In this document: positions 11,755 through 21,906 of the stretch, one piece after another | How positions within the stretch are numbered: the first letter of the stretch is position 1 | Layout: every line of letters begins with the position of its first letter | NCBI GenBank assembly: GCA_030549775.1 | Contig: CM060174.1 | Coordinates: 100,332,132-100,396,131, forward strand | Source: Tamarix chinensis | Taxonomy: Eukaryota; Streptophyta; Magnoliopsida; Caryophyllales; Tamaricaceae | Length of the DNA: 64,000 nucleotides | Reading direction: 5' to 3' | Translations under genes and position numbers: made by a program | Notes under the pieces: generated by a model | What the model was told of the DNA's origin: nothing | Seen by the model: only the letters and a program-made list of their open reading frames with translations | Database searches by the model: none

Positions 11755-12582
11755 ATGGAATCTAGCAAAATTACTTGTCACACTCGTTCAATCAGTTTAC
11801 CTTCTAGATCTCATCCTCTCAAGGCAAGCATCCAGGATCACCTCTGCAGACTACAATCATGCAAGGAAGCCTCTTCATCTGGTTCATTGGTATGCCAAAA
11901 CTTATCTGGTATCAAGGACTTGTATGAAGATTTAGAGGACTTGATCCAATTCCCTAAAAACCAAAAAGTCCTCTCTGATGGGGTGGAAGGTGTTCTAGAA
12001 GGATCACTAGTCTTGTTGGAAGTCTGTGGCACAACAATGGATGTCCTGTCACAACTAAGGGACTGCATTTCAGATCTCAGCTCTTCACTTAGAAGAAGGA
12101 ACGATTCCAGTACTACAGCTTACATGAACTCAAGAAAGAAGATCATCAAAATGGTGTCCAAGTGCCTTGAGAACTTGAAGAAATCAGAAAAGAGTTTAGA
12201 AAAAGATGGCGGCAGCATCAGCACCTCCCTCCTCTTACAAAAGTTGAGAGAATCAGAAGCAACCTGTCTCTTGACTTTGAGGTCTGTATTGGCCTACATA
12301 TTAGGATCAAAGGTGTCATCAAAAGGACTTGGATGGTCGAAGGTAGCTAAATTGATGAAGACATCAAAGCGTGTTTCTTGTGATGCAAATGATTCTAATG
12401 TGTTTGAGAGGATAGAGGGCGTTCTAGACACCTCCAAAAAGTCGAGTTCCGATGTACAAACCTTGCTCACACAATTGGCGATAGTAGAAATGGATATCAA
12501 TGAAATCAAGGATACTTTGGAGTCTGTCTCTAGATGCTTAGTAAAAACAAGGGTTTCCCTTCTCAATGTAGTCAGCCAGTAG
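11755..12582 (+). CDS. DUF241 domain protein, array copy 2 (type B), intact
   Basis: Single-exon gene for 275 residues. It belongs to the plant DUF241 family (Pfam PF03087), a land-plant family of unknown biochemical function that is often found as intronless tandem arrays. What I see: the N-terminal HTRSISLPSRSHPL signature (residues about 9-23), a helical body with LSGIKDLYEDLEDLIQFP (about 50-67), SLRRRND (about 113-119), a Lys-rich helix (SRKKIIKMVSKCLENLKKSE), and the family C-terminal end ESVSRCLVKTRVSLLNV. No signal peptide or membrane segment. The ATG was chosen because it aligns with copies 4 and 5 and follows a TATA box and leader. Its closest relative is copy 5, at roughly 85% identity by eye. 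A role in shoot or root development is known only for some distant relatives; none is assigned here. Confidence 0.9.
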   Translation: MESSKITCHTRSISLPSRSHPLKASIQDHLCRLQSCKEASSSGSLVCQNLSGIKDLYEDLEDLIQFPKNQKVLSDGVEGVLEGSLVLLEVCGTTMDVLSQLRDCISDLSSSLRRRNDSSTTAYMNSRKKIIKMVSKCLENLKKSEKSLEKDGGSISTSLLLQKLRESEATCLLTLRSVLAYILGSKVSSKGLGWSKVAKLMKTSKRVSCDANDSNVFERIEGVLDTSKKSSSDVQTLLTQLAIVEMDINEIKDTLESVSRCLVKTRVSLLNVVSQ

Positions 12583-12599
12583 ATATATAATTCAATCCT

Positions 12600-13430
12600 G
12601 TACAGATTGAACTTTTTGTATAGTTTCTACATGAAAACAAAATGAAATATACCACATTTTTCAGATGAATGCTTTTTGCCTATATATTGATTCTCTTATG
12701 CTTCATAAGTGTATTCGTATCTGGTAAACTAAGGTGTAATGAAAAAGCTCCTGCTGTAATTAAGATACTGATACAATTTGCATTATCTCCCACAAAATTT
12801 TGTAGATCTAACAAACTGTGAATTAGCATATACATTATTATTAATTCAAGTTTCATATTTCTGTTTCATCTTGAGTATTTACCTGATTTACCACCATTGT
12901 TATTTGTGACTACATAAATCCCTCCAATCACGTTGGTTTTTGGGCAAAATTGTAAACTTGAACTAATAAATGCTAAATGATGGCCACGCATGCATGGTGT
13001 TGAGCTGTAAGGATTCGAAATGTCGTTCAACACTAAACCAAATCCTTGAGATCTCTGAAAAACGTGAATTTAAAATTTTCCCCTATCCCCACCAAAACCA
13101 AAAAAATAAAAAGGAAAAAAAGGGAAAAAAAAAAAGGAAGAAGAAAAGAACATTAATTAGCGTAAGTTTATTATATATCAGAGGGAGCTATCCCGTCTGA
13201 AAGCGGCAAGACAAGGCACCCATGCAAGCCGTATTGTGACCTCTACGACTCACCAATAAGGCAAGTTTGATTCCAGTATTCAATCTGAGTGGACAAATAA
13301 TTGGCATATGATGATTATGCGTTGACATTAGTTGCTTCTCGTACTCTGTTTGCAACTGATCACGCAAGCGATCTTTTAAGATTGCACTAGATCAATCCAC
13401 AGCATCCCAGGATGAAGCTTCTTACCCTAT
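12600..13430 (+). other. 3' flank of copy 2 and decayed upstream region of copy 3
   Basis: AT-rich with no gene. It carries the duplicated promoter-distal sequences seen elsewhere in the array: 'accaaatccttgagatctctgaaaa' near 13036, and the 'gcaagacaaggcacccatgcaagcc' motif at 13206-13230. A poly-A/AAG-rich tract at 13090-13150 gives a meaningless Lys-rich open frame. Confidence 0.6.
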
Positions 13431-13547
13431 TATGGTATTTATATAGCAAGGACCGAGTAGTTGAGTTAACAGGCTTTTCTCTAGGTCTTGAACTCAGAAA
13501 ACATGGATCTAAACTCCCCACTCACACCCCCAAGAGCCGAAATAAAA

Positions 13548-14287
13548 AAAGGCTACTTAAACGATTACTATCCATTCTCATTCGATCATTTTACATGAAC
13601 TTCAAGACCTCATCCTCTAGATGCAAGAACTGAAGATAGCCTCAGATTTCACTCCTGCAAGGAGACTTAAATCTGCCAAAGACTTATCAGGAGATGAATG
13701 ACTTGTATGACGACTTTAATGCCTTGATACAATTAATTCCAACATGACATAGAAGTCCTCTCCGTGGAGTAGTAGAGGTCGTAGAAGGTTTTGTTGAATT
13801 GTTGTGGTATCTGTGGCACAACAATAGATCTTCAGTCACCAAATGAACTGCTTCTTATAGCTTACCTCTTCACTTGAAGAAGGAAGAATATGAAATTTTA
13901 CATGATGTTAACCGAATCGTGGAAATAATGTACAATGCTTTGACAACTTGAAGAAAGCAAAAAAGAAGAGAGAAAAGGATGGCAGCACTAGTATTTTCCT
14001 TGTACAAATGTCGAGAACTAGAAGCAGCGTGTCTCTCAACACTGAGTTCTATCCTAACTTACATATCTGGATTGAAAGTGGCACCAAAAGGACATGGAAA
14101 GTCAGTTGTATCTAAGTTTCTGAAAACAAAGCATGTGATGGAGAAAATAGTGAACAGTCTTAATGTTCTGAATTCCAACAACTCCAACACTGATGGTTGG
14201 AGCTTGGTGAAAGTAATTAGAGATAGTATAAATAGATATGGGTGCAATGGAGAATGGCTTAGGGTCAGTCTCTATTATCTACTATAA
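13548..14287 (+). pseudogene. DUF241 family pseudogene, array copy 3 (type C)
   Basis: A badly decayed copy. Recognisable pieces include 'ttcaagacctcatcctctagatgcaag' (the SRPHPLDA region), 'gacttgtatgacgactttaatgccttgat' (DLYEDL..L), and an open 102-codon stretch at 13979-14287 with CRELEAACLSTLSSILTYISG and KVAPKGHGKSVVSKFLKTKHV, which matches residues about 165-210 of the intact copies. The usual C-terminal ESVSRCLVKTRVSLLNV block is missing or replaced, as in copy 6. Several frameshifts and stops lie between 13600 and 13980. A decayed TATA context (ggtatttatata) is at about 13436-13445. Confidence 0.75.
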
Positions 14288-14289
14288 TA

Positions 14290-14960
14290 TTTACAAATAA
14301 TCATGTGAAGATTGATTTTTTATATATACCAACAAAAGAAATATAACAACATTATCATGGTTGACAAATACTGGTTCAAATCCTTCCTAGTCTGAGGAAG
14401 CTACAATTCCCTATTAAAATCTCAGTTTATCCTGCGTCATTCCTCGCAATTTTTTTTGTACTCTCCTGTTTCTGATCAGAAAAAAAAAAAAAGGGAAAAA
14501 TTTATCCGTATCATGTCACTAATCTGAATATGAACCTTCATTTGACGTTGTGCACACATACATCTAGGACTTTACATTTCCTCCTCAATGAAAAAATCAA
14601 GGCTTAATGAAGCTGAAGCTGAAACATATTTGATTTCATATTTTGCCTACAGCAGGATCGACATACATATCTCTCAGTTTTGCTCTTGTTAGAGGACAGG
14701 CTGGACAGCAACACAAGGCACCCGTGTTACCATATTAAATATAGCTCAGATGCCAAACATTTGGCCAATGATAATATTGAGGATCCATGTGCCGATATTA
14801 GTTGTTGGTCGCCTTATGCCTGCAACTTGTTATGCGCGATGATATTTTTCATATAAAATGTACTCGGATGAGGAGACAGAGATGGAATATATGAAAATGC
14901 AGCATGTGCATCCATAAAAGCCCCACGATGAGGCACCTAAATCCTGTAAATTTTGTTCCA
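14290..14960 (+). other. Junction between the two DUF241 blocks
   Basis: No gene. From about 14640 the sequence realigns with the start of block 1 at about 8750 ('catacatatctctcagttttgctcttgtt' against 'catacatatctctcaattttattcttgttt'). That places the duplication breakpoint at about 14640, giving a block period of about 5.9 kb. Confidence 0.6.
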
Positions 14961-14961
14961 T

Positions 14962-14968
14962 TATATAA
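14962..14968 (+). promoter_or_regulatory. TATA box of DUF241 copy 4
   Basis: TTCCATTATATAAGC lies about 105 bp upstream of the ATG at 15071, in the context conserved in the array. Confidence 0.7.
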
Positions 14969-15070
14969 GCAAGCTACAGAACAGCAGAGTCAATCAGCCG
15001 CTCTTTCTTTGAGAACTAAAACACATTTTGGCTTCCCAGATCTAATCTAAAGCTTCCCAAGTGAAAAGAA

Positions 15071-15877
15071 ATGGCCACCCAAAGAATGACTGGCCATGGT
15101 CGATCAAACAGTTTGCCATCAAGACCTCATGCTCTATATGCCAGCATCGAGGATCAACTACAAAGGCTGAAATCCTGCAATGAAGGATCTTCATCTAGCT
15201 TATCACTTTGCCAAAACTTGTCTGCCATCAAAGACCTGTACGAGGACTTGAATGTCTTGATTCAATTACCAAAAAATCAGATAGTCCTATTTAATGGAGT
15301 TGAAGAGATTCTAGAAGGCTCTCTTGTCTTCTTGGACATTTGTGGCTCAACCATGGATGTTCTGTTACAAGTGACAGACTTCATTTCAGAGCTCAAGTCA
15401 TCACTTAGGAGAAAAAACGACATCGGTGGTTACCTGATATCCAGAAAGAACATAAAAATGATATCAAAATGCTTTGAGAACTTGAATAAAGAAGAAAAAA
15501 ATATGTTAAAAGATGGAAGCAACGACAACTCATCCCTTGTTAGAATGTTGAATGAAGCAGAAGCTCTTTGTCTCTCAACTTTGAAGTCTGTCCTAGGAAA
15601 TGTTCTGGGAACAAAGGTGCCATCAAAAGGACAAGGATGGTTGGTTGTAGCAAATTTGATCAATTCAAAGCATGTTTCTTCTCAGGAGGAATCGAGTGCA
15701 TTTAAGAAGATAGATAGCACCCTCAAGGCTAGGAGCTCTAGCATTGACATGCTAGCACAGTTGAAACAATTAGAGGAACTAGAGACGGATATGATTGAAA
15801 TGAAAGATGGTGTAGAATCCATCTCTAGGTATCTAGTCAAGGCAAGGGTTTCCCTGCTCAATGTACACAACCATTAG
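15071..15877 (+). CDS. DUF241 domain protein, array copy 4 (type A), intact
   Basis: Single-exon gene for 268 residues of the plant-specific DUF241 (PF03087) family. The N-terminus carries GHGRSNSLPSRPHALYASIEDQL (written here as positions about 8-30). It continues with LSAIKDLYEDLNVLIQLPKN (about 51-70), SLRRKND, a basic helix and the C-terminal ESISRYLVKARVSLLNV. It is about seven residues shorter than the type B copies. The start is the first ATG after the TATA box and lines up with the mutated copy 1, its nearest relative, of which it is the surviving counterpart. No membrane or targeting signal. Predicted to be a soluble helical protein; biochemical role unknown. Confidence 0.9.
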   Translation: MATQRMTGHGRSNSLPSRPHALYASIEDQLQRLKSCNEGSSSSLSLCQNLSAIKDLYEDLNVLIQLPKNQIVLFNGVEEILEGSLVFLDICGSTMDVLLQVTDFISELKSSLRRKNDIGGYLISRKNIKMISKCFENLNKEEKNMLKDGSNDNSSLVRMLNEAEALCLSTLKSVLGNVLGTKVPSKGQGWLVVANLINSKHVSSQEESSAFKKIDSTLKARSSSIDMLAQLKQLEELETDMIEMKDGVESISRYLVKARVSLLNVHNH

Positions 15878-16801
15878 ACGTATTACAGCCATGTAAAAAT
15901 TGAAATATTTTATAGTCGATACCAAACAAAGAAAAATACTTCAATGAAATTGCGAATACAAAAAACTTTACCATATTTTGTGTTCATTAATTTATTACGG
16001 CTATGGCAATCTGATAAGTTCACACTTTGATTGTTTCCCAAGTACTATACTACCATGATGCTAATCATCATTTCCATCACAAAACTTCGAACACTCCGTA
16101 AATATTCAAGTACCACTGTTTCACGAGAATAGCACTCTGTGGGAATGGATTGACCAGACGTCGCATTGACACTTTCAATTTTTTATTAAGATAGGCTTCG
16201 TGTAATTGATAATGACAACAGGTGAGTTGAAGTTACATGATTAAGCTTTGCGCTGTAAAGATTCCAAATGTTCATGAACACTCGACCATACCCTTGTTAT
16301 TTCTGAACTACATTAAATGTTTCCATGAAAAATGGTTATAAAATCAAATACAAGTATTCTTGTCTCAGAACAGCAAGACAAAGCACCTCACGCAAACAGA
16401 CTTGAGAACATTTTTATTCATTCCTTCACGATTGCAATCCAGTCTACCAGATGTTGGACTTAAACTTCTTTCATGAAAGGTGATTGACATGCATATATTC
16501 AAGATCAGAACTTGTCCCCGAACAGCAATACAAAGCAACCGTGCATGCAATAATATAAATTATCAGCTCAGCCAATGAAGCCAGGCAATCTGGCTAGAAT
16601 TCAATGCAGAAGTTATATAGCCATAAAATTATTGCTCATGCGTTCATTATACATGTCTGACACTTGTTAGTAAACCACCCAACATGCAAATATTATATAT
16701 CTCAAATTTCTTACAGATGAGTAAACAAAGGCGGAATCCATGGGAATACACCGTGCGGATCCAGGGCAGCTCTACAAAGAGGCTCATAACCCATGTTCCA
16801 T

Positions 16802-16810
16802 TATATATAT
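16802..16810 (+). promoter_or_regulatory. TATA box of DUF241 copy 5
   Basis: TTCCATTATATATATC lies about 100 bp before the ATG at 16910, followed by the leader 'agcaaaccgtgtagagctaaacagcccttc', which is conserved with copy 2. Confidence 0.7.
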
Positions 16811-16909
16811 CAAGAGCAAACCGTGTAGAGCTAAACAGCCCTTCTTTGAGACTTCAAAGTCATAAAGTTCATTCACTGCTTATTCATCTAAATCCCGTCA
16901 GGAAAAAAA

Positions 16910-17737
16910 ATGGAATCTAACAAAACTACTAGTCACACACGTTCAATCAGTTTACCATCAAGACCTCATCTTCTCGAGGCAAGCATTGAGGATCGCCTCT
17001 GCAGGCTTCAATCATGCAAGGAGGCCTCTTCTTCTGGTTCATTGGTGTGCCAAAACTTATTTGCCATCAAGGACTTGTATGAAGATTTAAATGACTTGAT
17101 CCAGTTTCCAAGAAACCAAAAAATCCTCTCTGATGGAGCCGAAGGTATTCTAGAAGGATCACTTGTCTTGTTGGATGTCTGTGACAAAACCATGGATGCC
17201 CTGTCACAACTAAAAGACTGCATTTCAGATCTTAGCTCTTCACTTAGAAGAAGAAACGATTCAAGTACTGCAGCTTACGTTATGTCAAGAAAGAAAATCA
17301 TTAAAATGGTGTGCAAGTGCCTTGAGAACTTGAAGACAGCAGAAAAGAGTTTGGAAAAGAATGGCAGCAGCATCAACACCTCTTTCCTTGTAATAAAGTT
17401 AAGAGAATCAGAAGCAACCTGTCTGTCGACTTTGAGGTCTGTCTTGGCCTACGTGTCAGGAACAAAGCTGTCATCAAAAAGACTTGGATGGTCTAAGGTA
17501 GCTAAAATGATGAAGACATCAAAGCGTGTTTCTTCTGAAGCAAATGATTCTAATGTGTTTGAGAGGATAGACAGTATCCTAGATGTCTCCAATAAGCCGA
17601 GTACGGATGTACAAAGCTTGCTCAAACAATTAGAGGCAGTAGAAACAGATATCAATGAAATCAAGGATACTTTAGAGTCTGTCTCTAGATGCTTAGTCCA
17701 AACAAGGGTTTCCCTTCTCAATGTTGTCAGCCACTAG
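16910..17737 (+). CDS. DUF241 domain protein, array copy 5 (type B), intact
   Basis: Single-exon gene for 275 residues, the same length as copy 2 and its closest relative. It has the HTRSISLPSRPHLLEASIED start (positions about 9-28), LFAIKDLYEDLNDLIQFP, SLRRRND, the basic SRKKIIKMVCKCLENLK helix and ESVSRCLVQTRVSLLNV at the end. The reading frame is clean, and promoter and leader are conserved, so it is probably expressed. It sits 1.0 kb downstream of copy 4 on the same strand, each with its own TATA box, so the array is not co-transcribed. Function unknown, as for the family. The next element downstream is a Helitron insertion. Confidence 0.9.
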   Translation: MESNKTTSHTRSISLPSRPHLLEASIEDRLCRLQSCKEASSSGSLVCQNLFAIKDLYEDLNDLIQFPRNQKILSDGAEGILEGSLVLLDVCDKTMDALSQLKDCISDLSSSLRRRNDSSTAAYVMSRKKIIKMVCKCLENLKTAEKSLEKNGSSINTSFLVIKLRESEATCLSTLRSVLAYVSGTKLSSKRLGWSKVAKMMKTSKRVSSEANDSNVFERIDSILDVSNKPSTDVQSLLKQLEAVETDINEIKDTLESVSRCLVQTRVSLLNVVSH

Positions 17738-18073
17738 ATATCTCTTTCAATCCTGTAAAGGCTTAACTTTTTGCATAGTTCCTACATACAAACTAAAGGA
17801 AATATACCACATTTTTGCAGATGAAATTTTTTTGCCTATATATACTCTTATGCTTCAAGGTTTGTTATTTCATCTTTGATAAACTGGGGTGTAGCCAACA
17901 ATCTCATACTTAAATTAAGAGACTGAAAAATCCTGCATCTCCCACAAAATTTTTTGACTCTTTTGCAGATCTAAAAACTCGAGGAATTAGCGTACACAGT
18001 TCATAAGTATTTCAAGCTTCTTATTTTACTTGGAGTATTTACTTAATTTACCACCATTGCCGCATTAAATAAA

Positions 18074-18703
18074 CTAGATTTGTCCCTGTGCAATGCACGG
18101 ATATTCATTCTCTTATAGTCTAATATACAAGTGCTTTATTATATGGTTAAAGACTTTTATCCAAACGAAGCCTAAATTAGGTAAGTAATTTATGCCGAGG
18201 AATGCCTATTTTACCGACATTGTCAAAAATTAAAGAAATCAAAACTAGATTAAATTCAATTCTTACCTTCATCCCACAAGCTACCAAAAAAAAGGAAAAA
18301 AAAAGGCTCATCAAGAAAATCTCCCATTTTAAAGATATTCTTCTTGTTTGTTTTGATAACTGAAATTTTGGGGTTTAGGGGAAAAGATCTAGGCAATTAA
18401 AAAGAGGAATTTAATTGCCTATAGTTTATGATAAGAAAAATGGATAAAAAATTTGAAAAAAATAAATAAATAAATAAATTTATACGGCTAACTGAAAAGG
18501 TGGTGAGTATTTTTATTTTTTTAAGTTTCTTTCTTTTCTAATTATAATAAAATAAATTCAATTATTTCTCCTTTTTTTGTTGGGCTCCACGAACAGGAAA
18601 AAAAATTACTGAAAATTAGGTTTTGTGTCCTAAAATATGGAAATGGGCAGGAAAGAAAGGTAGATTTTTTTTCTGAGAACATTGCTATTATATATATATT
18701 AGA
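18074..18703 (-). mobile_element. Non-autonomous Helitron, 630 bp
   Basis: On the minus strand the element begins TCTAATATATATA and ends with a GTGCATTGCAC hairpin followed by AGGGACAAATCTAG, the classic TC...hairpin...CTRR structure. It is flanked by A on the 5' side and T on the 3' side, the AT target used by Helitrons (plus strand: a at 18073, t at 18704). There is no target duplication and no coding capacity. It lies between DUF241 copies 5 and 6. The equivalent interval of block 1 lacks it, so it arrived after the block duplication. Confidence 0.8.
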
Positions 18704-18800
18704 TTCATGTAAATAGATCAACTTTGATCACAAGATTATTTTTATAGTAGATTTATGTAAATAGATTAGCCGTGATCACAAAGTTATTTTTGTGCAAGAT
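18700..18800. repeat. Short direct duplication of about 50 bp
   Basis: 'agattcatgtaaatagatcaactttgatcacaag' near 18701 is repeated with changes near 18749 as 'agatttatgtaaatagattagccgtgatcacaaag'. Confidence 0.6.
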
Positions 18801-18896
18801 CTGAATTTTGAACCGATTGTTGCTTAAGGATGGCCACATACTCAAGGGCTGACTGGCATGGTATCATTAATTTTTGAGCTGGCATGATTCCAAATG

Positions 18897-19583
18897 TCCG
18901 TGAGGACTAGACCAAATCCTTGAGATCTCTGAAAAGCATTAATTTAAGTTTTCCCCATTAAAAAAAAAAATTTAACTGCAAATATATATGAGTTATCCTG
19001 TCTGAGAGCAGGGAGACAAGGGGCTTATGCAAGCCATGCTGTTATCTAAAAGATTCCCTAATAAGGCAACTTTCATACCATTACTCTATTATCTTCAAAG
19101 CCAAACAATTGACACATGACAATTAATAGGTTGACATTAATTGTTTCTCCTCTTCTGTCTCTGATCTGTCAAACCACAAGCCACTCGTGCATGCCAAATA
19201 TTTTATGTGGTTTAAGGTGTTTAGATGAGGAAACAACGTATGTAAAGACTAGACCAAATCCTTGAGATCTCTGAAAAACAATAATTTAAGTTTTCCCCAT
19301 TCAAAAAAAAATGAATTGCATATATATATATATATATGAGCTATCCTGTCTGAGGGCAGGGAGACAAGGTGCCCATGCAAGCCATACTGTTATCTAAAAG
19401 ATTCGCTAATAAGGCAACTTTCATACCGTTACTCTATATCTTCAAAGCCAAATAATTGACACATGACAATTAATATGTTGACATTAATTGTTTCCCCTCT
19501 TCTGTCTCTGATCTGTCAAACCACAAGCCACTCGTGCATGCCAAATATTATATGTAGTTTAAGGTGTTTAGGTGAGGAAACAA
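18897..19583. repeat. Tandem duplication of about 340 bp upstream of DUF241 copy 6
   Basis: Two successive copies, about 18905-19240 and 19243-19583, share 'gactagaccaaatccttgagatctctgaaaa', 'gcagggagacaagg...atgcaagccat' and 'gtctctgatctgtcaaaccacaagccactcgtgcatgcc', and both end in 'gaggaaacaa'. This is a duplicated promoter-distal segment of the type C copy. Confidence 0.8.
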
Positions 19584-19745
19584 TGGCGGCATCCATGGGA
19601 TTACAGTCCCGCGATAGGATTTCTTTCCCTATTCTGATATATTCATATCAAGTAAACAGCCTTTTCTTTGGACTTTCAGAAAAAAAGACCTGGTTGTAGA
19701 TTCTACTAGTCCACAGCCCCAGGAGGGCAGGACCCAAAATAAAGC

Positions 19746-21050
19746 ATGGCTTCTGACGAAGTAAAGAGTCACTTGTCATTCTCGTTCTCTAACTTAACCA
19801 TCTAGACCTGACCTCTGTATCAGTATGCGAGCATAGACGACAGCCTCTGCAGACTTGCGTCATGCAAGGAAGCGCCTTAGCCAGGCAATTAAATCACGGT
19901 CGCGGTCTCGGTCGCGGTGTCGCAGTCGCAGAGCGTCGCGAACGATAAATTATGTGCCATGGTCGTCGCGGTGTGAATTTTTAGTTTTATCTCACCAGAT
20001 ACTCTAATTATTATTTATTGATCATTTGAATATAAATATTCAATAAACTAGTATTTTATATCATATAAGAAGTATTCAAGTGAGTCATTATATGCTAAAT
20101 TTTTCTAATAACCCTAAATTTATCTTAGAATGAAAAAAGACATGTTATTTAATAGTAAATGTGAAGATAATAAATAGTAATACTTTATTATAATTTAATA
20201 GTAACTTGATTGAAGATATATATAGTAAATAAATAAATAAATTTTATTATGCATGCATTTTTCAGTAGATTTAAGAATTCTCAATAAATGGCTGATTTAT
20301 TGGCGATTTATCGGTGATATTTTCCGATTTATCGGCCGATACATGTGAAAATTTAAAACCTTAGCGTATCGGTAATTTCACGTCGCAGCTGACTAAAAAC
20401 CGCTAAATAGCGGCCGCTACACTATAACGAGACCGCTATTTAATTGTATGGCCTCAGCATCTGGGTCTTTTAATTTGCCAGAACTTTTCAGGCATGAAGG
20501 ATTAATATGAATGCCTGAACGCCTTGATCCCAACTCTGCATGACCGACGAGTCCTCTCCCTTTGGCACAGCCATAGATATGAAATGGACTGTTCTTTTAG
20601 AGCCTAGTCCTTCACTCAGAAAAAGGAACAATGTCAATGTCACCCTTCACATGATGCCAAGAAAGAGGATTATCAAAATTCTGTACAAGTGTTTTAAGAA
20701 CTTGAAATCAGAAAGGGCGTTAGATAAGGATGGCAAACACTCACCCTCGTCAGAATGTTGAGAGAAGCAGAAGCAATGTGTCTATCATCATTAAATCATG
20801 TCCTTATCTGTGTATGGGATCAAAGGTGGCATTAAAGATGAGGACGGTTAGTTATGTCTGAGCTGATGAAAACAAAGCACGGTACATTTCTTGTGATGTT
20901 AATGTGTTGGAGAAGATAGCCACAGGGAGCAGCCTCCCTGCTGTAGAGTCCAACAAATCCAACACTTACGATTGGAGCTCCGTGAAGCAATAAGAAACGG
21001 ATGTGTTGGGCGTTGTGACTTGTGAGTGGCTTAGAGTCATTCATAAATCA
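19746..21050 (+). pseudogene. DUF241 family pseudogene, array copy 6 (type C), interrupted by a MITE
   Basis: The old ATG at 19746 is followed by a decayed N-terminus (cactcgttct..., then 'catctagacctgacc', and 'tgcagacttgcgtcatgcaaggaag'). The frame is then split by a 569-bp insertion (19882-20450) and resumes with 'ggtcttttaatttgccagaacttttcaggcatgaagg'. A fragment at 20560-20760 encodes SPSLRKRNN and PRKRIIKILYKCFKNLKSE, matching SLRRRND and SRKKIIKM of the intact copies. Multiple frameshifts. The C-terminal family block is absent, as in copy 3. Confidence 0.75.
19874..20458. mobile_element. hAT-like MITE (569 bp) with 8-bp target site duplication
   Basis: The element is 19882-20450. Left end CAGGCAATTAAATCACGGTC; right end (reverse complement) CATACAATTAAATAGCGGTC. 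These are imperfect terminal inverted repeats with the CA start typical of hAT elements. GCCTTAGC at 19874-19881 and GCCTCAGC at 20451-20458 form an 8-bp target duplication with one mismatch. Subterminal 'ggtcgcggt' and 'tagcggccgcta' palindromes. No coding capacity. It interrupts DUF241 copy 6 in the SSSG.L region. Confidence 0.8.
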
Positions 21051-21640
21051 TAATGTCCCTTCGTTAATTAATCGACTGCTGACAAGCCTTCTTGTTAGCC
21101 TATTTGGTATGAAATCGATCGTAAACGAAAACTAAAATAAAATCCACTTCTATTTCCATAAAATTTTCTTCTTATTAGGTAATGTTATATTTCTTATTTT
21201 CATATATCAAACAAAATAATTCTAAAAAAGATAGAAATGGCACATATACAATTGGTCAAATCAATTTATTTATTTCTTTATTTTGTTGAATAATTCAGCT
21301 CAAAGGAAGTCATTAAATCTCTGTTAAACATAAAAATGTCGTTTCGCTAAACTGGGTATAATAACTTAATTTTAAATGATGAACTAGTAATTAAACCAAA
21401 ATTTATAATTTAGTAGTCAAACTAGTGATAAATATAAAATTAAAAAAAAAATATTTATAAAATTAAACTACACGTAAATTTAATTAACTTCCAACTAATT
21501 TTTTAATCAATTTAGCTAACCAAATTTTTTATTAGTTCACCGATCTTCAGTAATCCAATCAATTTTTGACCGATTCACTGGTCAAACCAACCGGTCCGAT
21601 TTTTAAAATCATTTTATAAACATATAAAACTTTTAAACTT
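21051..21640. other. Unassigned AT-rich spacer between the DUF241 array and eIF3a
   Basis: Contains 'gtcaaaccaaccggtccgatttttaaaat', a phrase typical of degenerate plant repeats, but no ends or coding sequence I can define. Confidence 0.4.
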
Positions 21641-21645
21641 TATGC

Positions 21646-21906
21646 TTATACTTCATTCTCAAACACATTGGTAGTTCCATTTCCGCTTGGCATTGGAAAC
21701 CTCGGAGGGGAACCATAATTCATCGCATTAAACTTTGATTTTCTCAGGGATGGGCATACACGTACGACAAAAAGCAAGGCGTAAAGGACGATTCCCCAGA
21801 TGAACAATTGGCAGACAAAAACCTGCTCAAGAAATGTCATCCTACGACCCCGTGTCTTTTTCGGAAAAAAGAACATGATTATTAGAACCGATATGTGGTG
21901 GAGCAA
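21646..21906 (-). CDS. Possible small membrane protein, 86 codons
   Basis: The frame begins MLHHISVLIIM and, from an internal Met (about residue 23), reads as one clear hydrophobic segment (FVCQLFIWGIVLYALLFVV) followed by a basic then polar tail. It lies downstream of the eIF3a stop on the same strand and could equally be 3'UTR or chance. I recognise no family. Confidence 0.2.
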   Translation of the reverse strand: MLHHISVLIIMFFFPKKTRGRRMTFLEQVFVCQLFIWGIVLYALLFVVRVCPSLRKSKFNAMNYGSPPRFPMPSGNGTTNVFENEV

